Positions 53,035 through 64,000 of a DNA stretch of 64,000 nt are shown here, piece by piece. This DNA comes from Alphaproteobacteria bacterium. Lineage in GTDB: Bacteria > Pseudomonadota > Alphaproteobacteria > RS24. The position numbers and the translations under genes were made by a program. The notes beneath the pieces are model-generated. The model was not told the DNA's origin, made no database searches, and was given only the letters and a program-made list of their open reading frames with translations. Every line of letters starts with the position of its first letter. Positions within the stretch are counted from its first letter, which is position 1. The stretch is taken from assembly GCA_029248825.1 (NCBI GenBank), contig JAQWIP010000102.1:76847-140846 (forward strand). The letters are read 5' to 3'.

Positions 53035-53056
53035 GGCGGCTTGCTTTCATAAGTTC

Positions 53057-53086
53057 AAAAAGCCCGCGCTTGTCGCGGGCTTTTTT
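53057..53086 (+). terminator. Intrinsic terminator after rpsT
   Basis: aaaagcccgcg-cttgt-cgcgggctttttt. Confidence 0.9.
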
Positions 53087-53390
53087 GTGTCTGGTTTGCG
53101 CCTGGATTTTATCAAATGGCGCAGGTTTTATTTTCGCGAAAATGGGTTTCGCGCAAAACCCGTCAAGCTATTTATTTTCAAGAAAATTTAAAAAAATCGT
53201 CTGTTCTTGTTTCCTTCCCGTTGCTAACGTCGCCTCTTCTTCGTATCGTCTTTAAGCGTTGAAACCCGCAGTTTCTAGGCGATTTTTGGGATTTTTCGAT
53301 TTCGATTGGAATCCGTAAACGGAATCAACAGGCTAGGCGCAATAACAAAACACCTCCCCTTCCGGCGAGGTCAAATTTAAGGATTAGGCG

Positions 53391-54905
53391 ATGAGCGAGC
53401 AGTCAGGTAAGAGCGAAAATGAAAAAGATGTCGCCGCTTCGAATAGCGAGACGCTGGCTGCAAAACCCGCCGCGTCGAAAGCCGATGCGTTAAATGCACA
53501 ATGGCATCGGGTGCGCTCGCGCCTGCGCGCCGAGCTGGGCGAAGCCACGTTTAATAGCTGGTTCAAATTGCTAGAAGTCAGCGGCGCGCAAAAAGGCCGC
53601 GTGACGTTGCAAGTGCCAACGCGTTTCGTGCGCAGTTGGATTGAAGCGCATTATCTCACGCGCATTCGCGACCATTGGCAGGCGGAAGATGCAAGCGTGC
53701 GCCGCATTGATATCGAATTGCAGCCCGAATGGACGCCAAGCGACAAGAAACCAGAAGTGCGCGAGCAAAAAGCAGTGGCTCCGCGCAAAAGCCCAATGGC
53801 ACCCCCGAGCCCGCCCGCGCCTGCGCGCGTGCCGCAAGCCACTTTTGAGCAAGGCTCGCGCGACGAGCTGGGCGCGCCTTTGGATACGCGCTTTACGTTT
53901 GATAATTTCATCGTTGGCAAATCCAATGAATTGGCGCATGCGGCGGCGCGGCGTTTGGCCGAAGGCAAGGGCGTGGCTTTCAATCCACTGTTTCTTTATG
54001 GCGGCGTTGGCTTGGGCAAAACCCATTTGATGCACGCGATTGCTTGGGAAATTCGTCGCCAAGATCCGTCGCGCACGGTGCTTTATTTGTCAGCTGAAAA
54101 ATTCATGTATCAGTTCATCCGCGCCCTGCGGTTTAAAGATACCATGGCGTTTAAACAGCAATTCCGCGAAGTCGATGTGCTGATGATTGATGACATTCAA
54201 TTCATTGCGGGCAAGGATTCGACACAAGAAGAATTTTTCCACACGTTCAACGCGCTGATTGACCACAATCGCCAAGTGATTATTTCTGCCGACCGCTCGC
54301 CGACCGATTTGGAAGGCATTGAGGAGCGCATTCGCTCGCGCCTTGGCTGGGGTCTGGTCGCCGATATTCATCCGACCGATTACGAGCTTCGCCTCGGCAT
54401 TTTGCAGTCGAAAGCCGAAGCCCTATCGACGCGCGCCGATGCCATTCCAACGCCGCAGCCGGTGCTTGAGTTTTTAGCCCAGCGCATTGTTTCCAATGTG
54501 CGCGAGCTGGAAGGCGCGCTCAATCGGGTTGTGGCTTATGCCAGTTTTGTCGGCCGCCCAATTAGCCTCGAGATGGCGCAAGATGTCTTGCGCGATCTTT
54601 TGCGCGCGTCCGAGCGCCGCGTGACGATTGATGAAATTCAGCGCCGTGTGGCCGAATATTTCAATGTGAAAATGGGCGATATGTTGTCGGCTCGCCGCGC
54701 CCGTTCGGTGGCTCGCCCGCGCCAGATTGCTATGTATCTATCGAAGCAATTGACGACGCGCTCCTTGCCGGAGATTGGCCGCAAATTTGGCGGGCGCGAC
54801 CATACGACGGTCATTCATGCGGTGCGTAAAATCGAGCAATTGCGCGAAGAAGATGCCGCCCTCGACGAAGATGTCGACTTGCTGCGTCGGATGCTTGAGA
54901 ACTAG
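53391..54905 (+). CDS. dnaA: Chromosomal replication initiator protein DnaA
   Basis: LDTRFTFDNFIVGKSNELAHAAA, LFLYGGVGLGKTHLMHAI, VLMIDDIQFIAGKDSTQEEFFHTFN, GGRDHTTVIHAVRKIEQL. Confidence 0.98.
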   Translation: MSEQSGKSENEKDVAASNSETLAAKPAASKADALNAQWHRVRSRLRAELGEATFNSWFKLLEVSGAQKGRVTLQVPTRFVRSWIEAHYLTRIRDHWQAEDASVRRIDIELQPEWTPSDKKPEVREQKAVAPRKSPMAPPSPPAPARVPQATFEQGSRDELGAPLDTRFTFDNFIVGKSNELAHAAARRLAEGKGVAFNPLFLYGGVGLGKTHLMHAIAWEIRRQDPSRTVLYLSAEKFMYQFIRALRFKDTMAFKQQFREVDVLMIDDIQFIAGKDSTQEEFFHTFNALIDHNRQVIISADRSPTDLEGIEERIRSRLGWGLVADIHPTDYELRLGILQSKAEALSTRADAIPTPQPVLEFLAQRIVSNVRELEGALNRVVAYASFVGRPISLEMAQDVLRDLLRASERRVTIDEIQRRVAEYFNVKMGDMLSARRARSVARPRQIAMYLSKQLTTRSLPEIGRKFGGRDHTTVIHAVRKIEQLREEDAALDEDVDLLRRMLEN

Positions 54906-55030
54906 GTTCGCTTGTTTCTTTGGTGTCGCGGGGCGTAAAAAAAACCCCCACGAGAATCCCCAACTCTGTTATAGTTTTCCCGAAAGATTCGTAAGGGCTG
55001 CGCGGCTTTTTTGCGAATAGACTGAGACTT

Positions 55031-55068
55031 TGGAAATAAGCTAAAGCTCTGGAAATAAGCCAAAGCTT
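55031..55068. repeat. 19-bp tandem duplication between dnaA and dnaN
   Basis: tggaaataagctaaagctc / tggaaataagccaaagctt, 17/19 identical. Confidence 0.9.
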
Positions 55069-55099
55069 TGCCCACATAAGACGACCAGGAGAGTGTGTC

Positions 55100-56218
55100 A
55101 TGAAAACAATCATTGAACGCAGTGATTTATTAAAGGCGTTGAACCATGTGCAAAGCGTGGTCGAGCGGCGCAACACCATCCCGATTTTGTCGAATGTTCT
55201 TTTGGAGGCCGATAATGGCGTTTTGGGTCTGACGGCGACCGATTTGGAAATTGAAATGCGCGAGCGCGTCGATGCCGAAGTGGTGCAGCCTGGCGCGATT
55301 ACCGCGCCGGCGCATATGCTTTATGACATTGTCCGCAAATTGCCAGATGGCGCGCAAGTCGAATTGGCTACCGATGAAAGCGGCGCGCGGTTGAATTTAA
55401 CCGCCGGAAAATCCAGCTTCGCTTTGCAAGCTTTGCCGCGCGAAGATTTCCCCGCCATGGCTCAAGACGAAATGCCCGTGGCGTTTGCTTTGCCAGGGGG
55501 GGATTTGCGCCGTCTTATCGATAAGACCCGCTTTGCCATTTCTGTTGAAGAAACGCGGTATTATTTGAATGGCATTTATTTGCATGCCTTAGAAGAAGAC
55601 GGCAGCGCTCTGTTGCGCGCCGTGGCGACCGATGGACACCGTTTGGCGCGCGTGCAAATGGCGCGTCCTGTAGGCGCGGAAGCCATGCCTGCGATTATCA
55701 TTCCGCGCAAAACCGTCGGCGAAGTGCAAAAGCTTTTGGAAGAAGAAGACGGCGAAGTGTCTTTGCAGGTCTCGGACACAAAAATTAATTTTGCTTTCTC
55801 CAATATCGTGCTGACCTCGAAACTCATCGACGGCAAATTCCCCGATTACACGCGCGTCATCCCCTCCGATAACGATAAATTATTGACGGTAGATGCCAAG
55901 AGTTTCGCGCAAAGTGTCGACCGTGTGTCGGCCATCTCGAGCGAGAAATCGCGCGCGGTGAAATTGGAATTAGCGCCCGATAGTTTGGCGCTCTCGGTTT
56001 CCAATCCAGATAGCGGGTCGGCCAGCGATGAGCTCAGCGTATCTTATGCGGCCGAAGCCATGGAAATTGGCTTTAACGCGCGGTACCTGATGGATATTAC
56101 GGCTCAGCTAGACGGCGAAGTGGCGACTTTCGAGCTGGCCGATAGCGGCTCCCCGACTTTGGTGCGCGACGATAAAGACACGGATGCGCTTTACGTTTTG
56201 ATGCCAATGCGCGTGTAG
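55100..56218 (+). CDS. dnaN: DNA polymerase III beta subunit (sliding clamp)
   Basis: SVVERRNTIPILSNVLLEA, YYLNGIYLHALEEDG, ATDGHRLA, C-terminal YVLMPMRV. Confidence 0.98.
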   Translation: MKTIIERSDLLKALNHVQSVVERRNTIPILSNVLLEADNGVLGLTATDLEIEMRERVDAEVVQPGAITAPAHMLYDIVRKLPDGAQVELATDESGARLNLTAGKSSFALQALPREDFPAMAQDEMPVAFALPGGDLRRLIDKTRFAISVEETRYYLNGIYLHALEEDGSALLRAVATDGHRLARVQMARPVGAEAMPAIIIPRKTVGEVQKLLEEEDGEVSLQVSDTKINFAFSNIVLTSKLIDGKFPDYTRVIPSDNDKLLTVDAKSFAQSVDRVSAISSEKSRAVKLELAPDSLALSVSNPDSGSASDELSVSYAAEAMEIGFNARYLMDITAQLDGEVATFELADSGSPTLVRDDKDTDALYVLMPMRV

Positions 56219-56227
56219 CTCTCGGCT

Positions 56228-59882
<3,655 letters not shown>

Positions 59883-59900
59883 GCGCAGGATACCGCGACC

Positions 59901-61769
59901 ATGAGCCAAAGCCCATCGCCCGAGACACAAACCCCGCCAAGCAGATTGGGACGCTGGCTCTATTGGGGGTTGGTGGGCGCCATTTGGGCGACGATTGGCG
60001 TTGCGGTTTTGGTGTTTATCTATGCGTTGGATTTGCCCGATACCGATGAATTATGGAAAATTGGCCCGAAAGCCGAGCTGAGCCTTTATGCGGCGGAAGA
60101 TGAATTAATCGCCCGGCGCGGGCGGCGCGGCGGTCAGCCTTTGCAATATAAAGATTTCCCGCCGGCTCTGGTGCAGGCGGTCACGGCGATTGAAGACCGG
60201 CGTTTCTTCTCGCATTTCGGGCTCGACCCGCGTGGGCTATTGCGCGCGCTCACGGCCAATATTTGGGCGGGGCGCACGGTGCAGGGCGGCTCGACTTTGA
60301 CCCAGCAATTGGCCAAGAATGTTTTCCTCACGCCCGAGCGCACCTATAAGCGTAAAATTCAGGAATTGCTTTTGGCCTTTTGGCTGGAAGCGCAATTCAC
60401 CAAACAAGACCTTTTGGCGCTCTATCTAAACCGTGTCTATTTCGGGGCGGGCGCTTATGGCGTGCAAGCGGCGGCGGAGACTTATTTCAACCGACCCGTG
60501 CAAAGCTTGAGCCTTGGCGAAGCCGCGATGTTGGCTGGCCTGTTGAAAGCGCCATCGCGATATGCGCCGACGCGCAATCCAGAAGCGGCGCGCGCGCGAG
60601 CCATGGTGGTTTTGGGGGCCATGCGCGAGGTCGGCCATATTAGCGAAGCGCAAGCGGTGGCCGTGGCTGGCGAGCCGGTGAGCATCGTCAATCGCTCGTC
60701 CGATGCGGCGCATTATGCGGTCGATTGGACGCTCGACCAATTGCCCGATTTCGTCGGTCGCCCGCGTGCCGATTTGGATATTATCACCACGCTTGACCCG
60801 CGCCTGCAACTGGCCGCCGAACGCTCCATTAAATCGGTTTTAAACCAATATGGCGACGCCCGAAACGCGAGCCAAGCCGCCATGGTGGTGATGTCTCCCG
60901 ATGGCGCCATTCGCGCCATGGTGGGCGGCAAATCTTATGCCCAAAGCACATTTAACCGCGCCACTATGGCCAAGCGCCAACCGGGTTCCTCGTTCAAGCC
61001 GATTGTTTATTTGGCGGCGCTGGAAAATGGGCTGACCCCCTCGCAGATCTATGAAGATGCGCCCATATCGGTCGGCCAATGGCAGCCGAGAAATTACACG
61101 CAAAAATATCTCGGCGCCATTAGCGCGCAAACCGCTTTGGCCAAATCGATCAATACCGTGGCCGTGCAAGTGAGCGAGGAAACGGGGCGGGAAAAAGTGA
61201 TTGATATGGCGCGCCGTCTTGGCATTCGCGCGCGGCTTCGCCCGCATCCGTCTTTGGCGTTGGGCGCTTTTGAGGTTACTTTGCTCGAGCTGACCGCCGC
61301 CTATGCGCATTTTGCCAATGGCGGCAAACAGACTTTGCCGCATATTATCTCTGAGGTGATTACCAGCTCGGGTCAGGTTTTGTATCAGCGCAATGCCCCC
61401 AAAGCTTTGCCCGTGGTGGCACCCCATCATATTGGCACGCTCAATGAAATGTTACGCAGCGCCGTAACGCAAGGCACCGGACAAAGGGCGCAGATTAAAA
61501 ACCTAGATATCGCGGGCAAAACGGGCACGTCGCAAAATTGGCGCGATGCTTGGTTTGTTGGCTATACGGGCGCTTTGGTGGTCGGGGTTTGGGTTGGCAA
61601 TGATGACAATAGCGCCATGGCCAGAGTGTCGGGCGGCGGCCTGCCAGCGCAGATTTGGCGCGATTTTATGGTTGGCCAAAAAAGCCTCAGCGCCGAGGTT
61701 GTGCTGCCCGGCGGCGAGGCGCCCAAAGGGGTTTTGCGCGGCCTCTTGCGTCGTTTCTTCGGCGGCTAA
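59901..61769 (+). CDS. Class A penicillin-binding protein (GT51 transglycosylase + transpeptidase)
   Basis: AVTAIEDRRFFSHFGLDPRGLLRAL, GGSTLTQQLAKNVFL, YLNRVYFGAGAYGVQAAAE, KRQPGSSFKPIVYLAALE (SxxK), SINTVAVQ, KTGTSQNWRDAWFVGYTG. Confidence 0.95.
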   Translation: MSQSPSPETQTPPSRLGRWLYWGLVGAIWATIGVAVLVFIYALDLPDTDELWKIGPKAELSLYAAEDELIARRGRRGGQPLQYKDFPPALVQAVTAIEDRRFFSHFGLDPRGLLRALTANIWAGRTVQGGSTLTQQLAKNVFLTPERTYKRKIQELLLAFWLEAQFTKQDLLALYLNRVYFGAGAYGVQAAAETYFNRPVQSLSLGEAAMLAGLLKAPSRYAPTRNPEAARARAMVVLGAMREVGHISEAQAVAVAGEPVSIVNRSSDAAHYAVDWTLDQLPDFVGRPRADLDIITTLDPRLQLAAERSIKSVLNQYGDARNASQAAMVVMSPDGAIRAMVGGKSYAQSTFNRATMAKRQPGSSFKPIVYLAALENGLTPSQIYEDAPISVGQWQPRNYTQKYLGAISAQTALAKSINTVAVQVSEETGREKVIDMARRLGIRARLRPHPSLALGAFEVTLLELTAAYAHFANGGKQTLPHIISEVITSSGQVLYQRNAPKALPVVAPHHIGTLNEMLRSAVTQGTGQRAQIKNLDIAGKTGTSQNWRDAWFVGYTGALVVGVWVGNDDNSAMARVSGGGLPAQIWRDFMVGQKSLSAEVVLPGGEAPKGVLRGLLRRFFGG

Positions 61770-61770
61770 T

Positions 61771-62397
61771 CTAGCGCAGTTTCGCAGCGATTTTTTGCGC
61801 CAAAATTTGCGCTTCCAGCCCATGGTCAAAATGCGCCAAATAGCGCCCCTTGCCATCCATCAAATAAAAGAAAGACGAATGGTCGACATTATAGCTGCCT
61901 TTATCTTGCGCGGTTTCTTCTGGGAGGTCGCGGCGCACGGCATAGACGCGGAAGGCTTTTTTCACCATCGCAATTTGCTCGGGCGTGCCAGTCAGGCCCG
62001 AAATTTTCGGATGGAAATAGCTCAAATATTCGCTCAATTGCTCCGGCGTATCGCGCAATGGATCGACCGAAATAAACACCGGTTGTAGGGCGGCAAAAAG
62101 TTTGGGGTTTTGGGCCTCTAGGGTTTCTAGGGCTGCGCCCATGACATCTAGAGACATCGGGCAAACATCGGGGCAATAGGTAAAGCCAAAATAAATCAAC
62201 ATGGGCGCGCCCGCAAAATCGGCTTCGCTGCGCGCCTCGCCTTTTTCATTGGTCAGGCTAAAGGCGCCACCAATGGCCACCTCTTGAAACGGGCGAACCG
62301 AAGCCTCGCGGGTTTGCAGCTCGATCAGCAGCAGCCCCAATAAAGTCAGCAGACCGGCGGCGGCGAGGCCGATGCTTATTTTAATGTTTTTCTTCAT
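61771..62397 (-). CDS. SCO1/SenC family protein
   Basis: YFGFTYCPDVCPMSL (CxxxC), VFISVDPLRDTPEQLSEY, YNVDHSSFFYLMDGKG. Confidence 0.94.
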   Translation of the reverse strand: MKKNIKISIGLAAAGLLTLLGLLLIELQTREASVRPFQEVAIGGAFSLTNEKGEARSEADFAGAPMLIYFGFTYCPDVCPMSLDVMGAALETLEAQNPKLFAALQPVFISVDPLRDTPEQLSEYLSYFHPKISGLTGTPEQIAMVKKAFRVYAVRRDLPEETAQDKGSYNVDHSSFFYLMDGKGRYLAHFDHGLEAQILAQKIAAKLR

Positions 62398-62487
62398 ATG
62401 CCCGCTCCTATGGTTTGGGGAAGACGCGCTCGGGTTAATTTAGCGCCAGCCCTTTTCATATCCCTGCCTAGCGGTTATATCTTGGCG

Positions 62488-63090
62488 ATGACGAGCAAGC
62501 AATCCACCGACCAGCGACATAAACGCCCGACGCTTTTACGGGGGTCTCTTTTCGGCTTGGCGCTTCTGGCGGCGGTTATTGGGTCGCCGCTGCGGGCGCA
62601 ACAAGTGCCGGTAGTTACCGATAATGTTTTCATCGAAGCGGCGCGTGCCGGCGATGTGGAAGCTTTGAAAGCCGCCCATGCGGCGGGGTATTCGATTGAT
62701 AGTCTGGGGCGCAATGGGCAAAGCGCCCTGCATGCGGCGGCTGAATGGGGACGCCTTCGCGCGGTGCAGCAATTGCTAGACTGGGACGCCAAGCCCGATA
62801 AGCGCGCCACAACCAAACATACCGCCATCAGCTATGCGGTGGTCTATGGCCATAGCGAAATTATTGCCGCGCTCTTGGCGGCCAAAGCCGACCCCAATCG
62901 GGCGGGGCCGAATTATGAAGTGCCTCTGATTACGGCGGCGCGTCTGGGGCATGAAACCATCGTGCGTCTGTTAATAGACGCAAACGCCGATGTCCAAGAG
63001 ACCGATGGCACAGGACGCACGGCGGCCGAATGGGCGCGCGAAATGCGCCATCCAAAAATCCTCACCCTGCTTCGCGCCGCTGGCGGGTAG
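62488..63090 (+). CDS. Ankyrin repeat protein with N-terminal signal sequence
   Basis: GLALLAAVIGSPLRAQ signal-like segment, then NGQSALHAAAEWGRLRAVQQLLDWDAKPDKR and GYEVPLITAARLGHETIVRLLIDANADVQ-type ankyrin repeats; start 62488 (MTSKQST). Confidence 0.88.
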   Translation: MTSKQSTDQRHKRPTLLRGSLFGLALLAAVIGSPLRAQQVPVVTDNVFIEAARAGDVEALKAAHAAGYSIDSLGRNGQSALHAAAEWGRLRAVQQLLDWDAKPDKRATTKHTAISYAVVYGHSEIIAALLAAKADPNRAGPNYEVPLITAARLGHETIVRLLIDANADVQETDGTGRTAAEWAREMRHPKILTLLRAAGG

Positions 63091-63100
63091 GGCGCGCGCG

Positions 63101-64000
63101 ATGAGCCAAAATAAAACACCCCCTACATTGGGCGCCTCGGCGCCCTTCCACGCGCGCCCCTATGGCGAATTGGAGGCCGATGGCGAACCCATCGCCGTGG
63201 TGCGTTTGCGGGTGCAATTGTTTTTGCGCTGGTTGGCCATCATCGGTCAGCTGGTCGCTGTTTTGGTTATTTATTTCGGCTTCGGGTTTTCCCTGCCGTT
63301 AACCGCTTGTCTGGTGGTTATCGGATTGGCGGTGGGGCTGAACTTGAGCCTCATCTTGCTGTTTCCGGCCAATCATTTTTTAAACCGGCGCGAGACCGCC
63401 AGCTATCTGGCCTATGACATTGCTCAATTGGGCTTATTGCTGTTTTTAACGGGCGGGGTGATGAACCCATTTGCGCTTCTTTTATTGGCGCCCGTCACCA
63501 TTTCGGCCAGTCTGTTGAACGCGCGCACGACTGCGGCGCTGATTGTTTTTGCGGGTTTCATCGTAAGCTTTTTGGCGCTCTATCATTTGCCTTTGCCGTG
63601 GCGCGGCACGCCGCCGCAAATTCCAGATTTGTTTCGCTTCGGCGTTTGGGCGGCCTTAATGTTGGCGCTGGCTTTTATTCCCGCCTATGTCTGGCGGGTC
63701 AGCCGCGAGGGGCGTCGCATGTCGGCGGCGTTAACGGCCACGCGCTCGGTATTGGCGCGCGAGCAACGCCTGTCGGCTTTGGACGGCATGGCAGCAGCGG
63801 CGGCGCATCAATTAGGCACGCCTTTGGGAACCATTGTTTTGGTGCTGAGCGAATTGGGCGCGCGCGATGATTTGCCCGAAGGCTTGAGCGATGATGTGGC
63901 GCTGATGCGCGAGCAGGCTTTGCGGTGCCGCGATATTCTATCCTCGCTCAGCAGCGAAGATAACGACCCCGTCATCTCGCGGATTTCTTTGCGCGGTCTG
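63101..64000 (+). CDS. regB: RegB/PrrB/ActS-type redox sensor histidine kinase (3' end outside window)
   Basis: 300 codons open to the window end (missing from the ORF track); TM domain, GGVMNPF (63452-63472), H-box AAAAAHQLGTPLGTIVLVLSELG (His codon 63806-63808), LRCRDIL (Cys codon 63926-63928). Confidence 0.92.
   Translation, partial: MSQNKTPPTLGASAPFHARPYGELEADGEPIAVVRLRVQLFLRWLAIIGQLVAVLVIYFGFGFSLPLTACLVVIGLAVGLNLSLILLFPANHFLNRRETASYLAYDIAQLGLLLFLTGGVMNPFALLLLAPVTISASLLNARTTAALIVFAGFIVSFLALYHLPLPWRGTPPQIPDLFRFGVWAALMLALAFIPAYVWRVSREGRRMSAALTATRSVLAREQRLSALDGMAAAAAHQLGTPLGTIVLVLSELGARDDLPEGLSDDVALMREQALRCRDILSSLSSEDNDPVISRISLRGL

Noticed and set aside
53091-53390. oriC between rpsT and dnaA
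   Set aside because: AT-richer with palindromes, but I could not find clustered TTATCCACA-type DnaA boxes, so an origin call is not supported; kept only as a regulatory-region finding

Overview
This window is a gene-dense housekeeping chromosome segment from an alphaproteobacterium. The lineage inference rests on Irr, RegB with GGxxNPF, FabA/FabB, an XRE regulator-metK-trmB-rimP-nusA-ylxR-infB-rbfA-truB-rpsO-pnp string, and rpsT-dnaA-dnaN-recF-gyrB. I support about 59 protein-coding genes, three clear intrinsic terminators and several leader hairpins or promoters. I see no tRNA, rRNA, CRISPR array, IS element, prophage or defence island. I did not find a convincing new multi-gene system. The strongest anomalies are: (1) ubiE has an in-frame TAG (49808-49810) followed by 41 intact, UbiE-like C-terminal codons that end just before ubiB; (2) short imperfect tandem duplications (7-19 bp) recur at gene ends and in intergenic gaps (murJ, plsC, miaB, metK leader, rimP leader and 3' end, ubiE/mutM gap, echA 3' end, dnaA-dnaN gap); (3) several structured leaders (rimP attenuator-like hairpin, pnp, rpsO, rpsT, metK); (4) a palindrome-rich region with paired GANTC sites upstream of dnaA; (5) a senC/ankyrin/regB redox-sensing locus at the right edge, where the RegB ORF runs off the window and is absent from the ORF track. 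All family assignments come from reading motifs and remembered families; no database search was run.
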